A DNA stretch of 64,000 nt from Bacillus sp. FJAT-26390. GTDB lineage: Bacteria; Bacillota; Bacilli; Paenibacillales; Paenibacillaceae. The notes beneath the pieces were generated by a model that had not been told where the DNA came from, searched no databases, and saw nothing but the letters and a program-made list of their open reading frames with translations. Shown piece after piece: positions 61,741 to 64,000 of this stretch (within the stretch, counting starts at the first letter, position 1; every line of letters starts with the position of its first letter). The stretch is taken from assembly GCF_001682865.1 (NCBI RefSeq), contig NZ_MAQX01000001.1, forward strand, positions 496,001 to 560,000, in the 5' to 3' direction. Both the position numbers and the translations under genes were made by a program.

Positions 61741-63033
61741 ATGGGCAATAAAAATGGATTACGGACATATCGCCGCTCAATCGGCTACTGGCTGCGCCAG
61801 CTGCTCGCGCTTCCCGGCGCGGCGTTTGAGTACGCGATCGGGAAATGGGGCGCGATGAATGCCTCGCAAGCGATGATGGCAGAGGCGGCTCCGCTGCAAT
61901 TATCATCTGCTGCCGTTGCGAAGCTCATGTACGCATGGTCAAAGCCCGCCGTATTGCCTGCGGCTGGGCCATCGGGCAGCTGGAGCATGGAGGAGCTAGC
62001 GCTTATTGATCGAATCCGCTCGGAGACGGCTGCCAGCAACCGCAATAATGTAACGCGAACCGAGGCATACCGCAGCGTGTATTTTCGCATGCCGGAGCTG
62101 CACTGGGCGTTTCTTGCCCATATGGTGTCGCGCAACGGCGGCTGGAACATGACGGATTTGCAAGGGGAGTGGCTGCCATTGCTGCTGACGCCCGAGCAGC
62201 GGGAGGCGGTGTTCCGTTTTTTGGAGCAGGCGAACGCTTTGATCTTTCAGGATGCTTATCCGCAGCTGCTGCTGTACGAATGGAGCCGGCGCGAGGGCAG
62301 GAGCCTGTTCCATCTGCTGCCTGCTTTTGGCGTATCGGCTTTTATGGCACCGGTTTGGAAGCAGTTCTGGCGTGACCGCGACCCCGTGCCGCTAACGATT
62401 GCGCTAATCGTAAACGAGCAGCATTATATCGAGCAGCGTGTCGTGCAGCAGCCTTATTTTCGCGAAAAGGTGCTTCATACGCTGTTTTTTGGACTGCAAT
62501 CGCTGCTGCAATTGAACGGCGTGATTTTTCCTTATGGGAATGGGCAAGGAAAAGGCGATGAAGCCGAAGTGCTGAGGCTCTCCGGGCTCATCTTGGAGAG
62601 CTTCGAAAATTTGCATGAGCGAATTGAATTCGGCAAGCGTCTTTATGCGCTGCTGTTTGGCATCCCCCGTGTGCATGACGGTGCTAAATGTTTTGCGGGA
62701 GCGGTTAAGCATAGCGGCTCGCGTGCCGACTATGCGCCCCATATGTTCGCTCGCGTTCGCAAGGGGCCGCCGCAGCGCGTCTATGTGGAGCGCCTCCTTG
62801 GCGGGCGGCTGAGGCCTGGAGCGGAACCGATCTACAGTCCGGAGCTTGGCTCGGCGTGGGGCGACCAGCCGGTTGGGCCGCCTGAGCTTGGCGATTGGTT
62901 TAAGTCGGCAGACGATATCGCGCCTTATTTTGAGAAGCTGCCGCTGCCGCATTCCTTTGAGATTACGAATGAATACGGGCTTATGCTTAATAAGATTGAG
63001 CTGGCTGTCCTTGCGATGCAGCGGGGGAAATAA
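61741..63033 (+). CDS. DUF2515 family protein (YppC-like)
   Basis: This 430-residue soluble, aromatic-rich protein has the DUF2515 pattern: NNVTRTEAYRSVYFRMPELH, WAFLAHMVSRNGGWNMTDLQ, ALIFQDAYPQLLLYE and VLHTLFFGLQSLLQLN. The function is unknown in all members known to me. ATG at 61741 has AAGGAGC eight bases upstream. It lies between two DNA-repair-type genes on the opposite strand but shares no transcript with them. Confidence 0.83.
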   Translation: MGNKNGLRTYRRSIGYWLRQLLALPGAAFEYAIGKWGAMNASQAMMAEAAPLQLSSAAVAKLMYAWSKPAVLPAAGPSGSWSMEELALIDRIRSETAASNRNNVTRTEAYRSVYFRMPELHWAFLAHMVSRNGGWNMTDLQGEWLPLLLTPEQREAVFRFLEQANALIFQDAYPQLLLYEWSRREGRSLFHLLPAFGVSAFMAPVWKQFWRDRDPVPLTIALIVNEQHYIEQRVVQQPYFREKVLHTLFFGLQSLLQLNGVIFPYGNGQGKGDEAEVLRLSGLILESFENLHERIEFGKRLYALLFGIPRVHDGAKCFAGAVKHSGSRADYAPHMFARVRKGPPQRVYVERLLGGRLRPGAEPIYSPELGSAWGDQPVGPPELGDWFKSADDIAPYFEKLPLPHSFEITNEYGLMLNKIELAVLAMQRGK

Positions 63034-63104
63034 AACGGCGGAACGAATGGCATGCGCTATTGAGTCTAATATTGAATTTTATTCAGCTATCGATCGTCAC
63101 ATAG

Positions 63105-63150
63105 AACAAGGAGCTGCCCAGCCTTCGCGCTTGGCAGCTCCTTGTTTTGA
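63105..63150. terminator. Bidirectional terminator between DUF2515 gene and yolD-like gene
   Basis: AACAAGGAGCTGCC and GGCAGCTCCTTGTT form a 14-bp perfect stem with TTTG after it. Confidence 0.9.
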
Positions 63151-63168
63151 ATGAATGGTTTAGAGACA

Positions 63169-63495
63169 TTATTCCTCGGCTGCGGCGCCCTCGATATCCC
63201 GAATCGAGAACCATTCGCCATCGACCATAAAGCGGCCTTTCAGCTGATCGACCCGATCGACGATGCCGACGACGGTCAGCTCCTCCAGCGGATGGAACAG
63301 GCGAAGCGTGATGGAGTGGCGCTGCTGCAGCGATTCGTTCACGAAGCGGGCTACATTTTCCCACTCCTGCTCGTCAAGCTCTACGCGCTCCCGCTGCCTG
63401 AGTGATTTCTCATGCTCATTAATGGCGACCTTGTGCTCGGGCAGCATCATGCGGCTCGACTCCCAAAGCCCGTTGCCTTCAAGTTTCTTTCTCAT
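63169..63495 (-). CDS. YolD-like protein
   Basis: This 108-residue acidic protein has the YolD pattern (RKKLEGNGLWESSRMMLPEH at the start, RITLRLFHP-like SITLRLFHPLEELTVVGIVD in the middle, GRFMVDGEWFSIRDIEGA at the end). YolD-like proteins are usually encoded directly after a Y-family polymerase and are SOS-linked in Bacilli. Its ATG overlaps the polymerase stop by four bases. It ends in a bidirectional terminator. Confidence 0.87.
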   Translation of the reverse strand: MRKKLEGNGLWESSRMMLPEHKVAINEHEKSLRQRERVELDEQEWENVARFVNESLQQRHSITLRLFHPLEELTVVGIVDRVDQLKGRFMVDGEWFSIRDIEGAAAEE

Positions 63496-64000
63496 TTGTA
63501 ATGTCCTCCGATCTTCTCCGAGCGATGCAGCGCTTGCCCAGCGGGAGAGACGGATACGGCTCTTAAAATAACGGCGTCCCCGTACTTCTTCTTCAAGGCA
63601 TCCGTCGCCCTCTCAAGCGCCATCGTCTTCTCGCGGTCTGGGTCAAACAGCGAGAGCTGGTACTCGTCATCCTGCGAAAATTGCGACAGGCTGATGCCGA
63701 CCTTTCTTACGGGGTAGCCGTCCCAGTGCCGCAGCACCAGCTGCACCGCGGCGCGGTAAACCTGGTTGGTGACGTTGGTCGGATCGTCCATTTTCATTTG
63801 GCGGCTAAAGCCGGTCGGGCGGTCATAGTCGGCTCCCATCAATCCCACAGACACGACATGCCCCATATAGCCTTTGCCGCGGCAGCGCTGGCACACAAGC
63901 TCCGTCAGCTCAAGCAGCACAACCTTGATTTCCTCCAGCTTGCCGTAGTCCCGGGGCAGCGTCATCATATGCCCAACCGCCTTCGGGGCAACCTGATGCG
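63492..64000 (-). CDS. Y-family DNA polymerase (UvrX/DinB-like), N-terminus outside window
   Basis: Only the C-terminal 169 codons are present. They contain the 'little finger' DNA-binding part of a Y-family polymerase: AVGHMMTLPRDYGKLEEIKV, VYRAAVQLVLRHWDGYPVRK, VGISLSQFSQDDEYQLSLFD. The tail RATDALKKKYGDAVILRAVS is typical of the UvrX/YqjW/YqjX group in Bacilli. Such polymerases copy past lesions. The catalytic palm lies beyond the right edge. It is coupled to the yolD-like gene. Confidence 0.88.
   Translation of the reverse strand, partial: HQVAPKAVGHMMTLPRDYGKLEEIKVVLLELTELVCQRCRGKGYMGHVVSVGLMGADYDRPTGFSRQMKMDDPTNVTNQVYRAAVQLVLRHWDGYPVRKVGISLSQFSQDDEYQLSLFDPDREKTMALERATDALKKKYGDAVILRAVSVSPAGQALHRSEKIGGHYK

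Overview
The window is chromosomal DNA of a spore-forming, low-to-moderate GC Firmicute. It most resembles Paenibacillus or a close relative. The evidence is strong AGGAGG-type ribosome binding sites, several TTG and GTG starts, a T-box in front of tyrS, a Bacillales-type S4 leader in front of rpsD, bacillithiol-type YfiT, the sporulation genes spoVM and spoVIF, and long stretches that keep the Bacillus subtilis yloA-to-yloV gene order. No rRNA, tRNA, prophage, complete insertion sequence or CRISPR array was seen.

Layout. Positions 1-9.1 kb hold a truncated VOC-fold gene, an aldo/keto reductase, a large class A penicillin-binding protein with two C-terminal FN3 domains, T-box-controlled tyrS, an NfeD/flotillin pair and rpsD with its leader. 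Positions 9.4-20.2 kb hold a GAF-GAF-GGDEF protein, a lipoprotein, an M29 aminopeptidase, a short HPr-like protein, ylaN, a Ca2+/H+ antiporter, an Asp23 protein, ftsW, a YugN-like protein, an M20 amidohydrolase and a lipid-anchored nuclease. Positions 20.4-25.1 kb hold an XPB-type helicase with a translationally coupled partner, then ylbF and ylbG separated by a tandem repeat. Positions 25.3-28.6 kb hold a hypothetical gene and a tight LysR / PHP-phosphatase / CarH-like B12-photoreceptor operon.

Positions 28.6-37.7 kb are rqcH, a Ca2+ ATPase (yloA-yloB synteny), dapF, a YitJ-type methionine enzyme, a candidate small RNA, remA, gmk and rpoZ. A small iron island follows (37.7-40.4 kb): a Fur-box-preceded AraC regulator fused to a siderophore-binding domain, and an orphan Fur-box-preceded siderophore-binding lipoprotein. 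Positions 42-54.6 kb are the classical coaBC-priA-def-fmt-rsmB-rlmN-prpC-prkC-rsgA-rpe run. It is followed by spoVM, rpmB, yloU, fakA (yloV), degV, recG and spoVIF. The right end holds an HMCES-type DNA-crosslink protein, a DUF2515 protein, and a YolD/Y-family polymerase pair cut by the window edge.

The most interesting items are: (1) a CarH-type adenosylcobalamin photoreceptor with every diagnostic residue, at the end of an overlapping operon; (2) an XPB helicase with a Helicase_C_3-like partner; (3) an AraC/siderophore-binding regulator whose N-terminus resembles the N-terminus of IS1634-type transposases; (4) a family of short hairpins just upstream of ribosome binding sites at three loci (yugN, ylbG, rpmB), tandemly triplicated at ylbG; (5) a candidate small RNA with its own promoter and terminator upstream of remA; and (6) an HPr-fold protein lacking the phospho-histidine.
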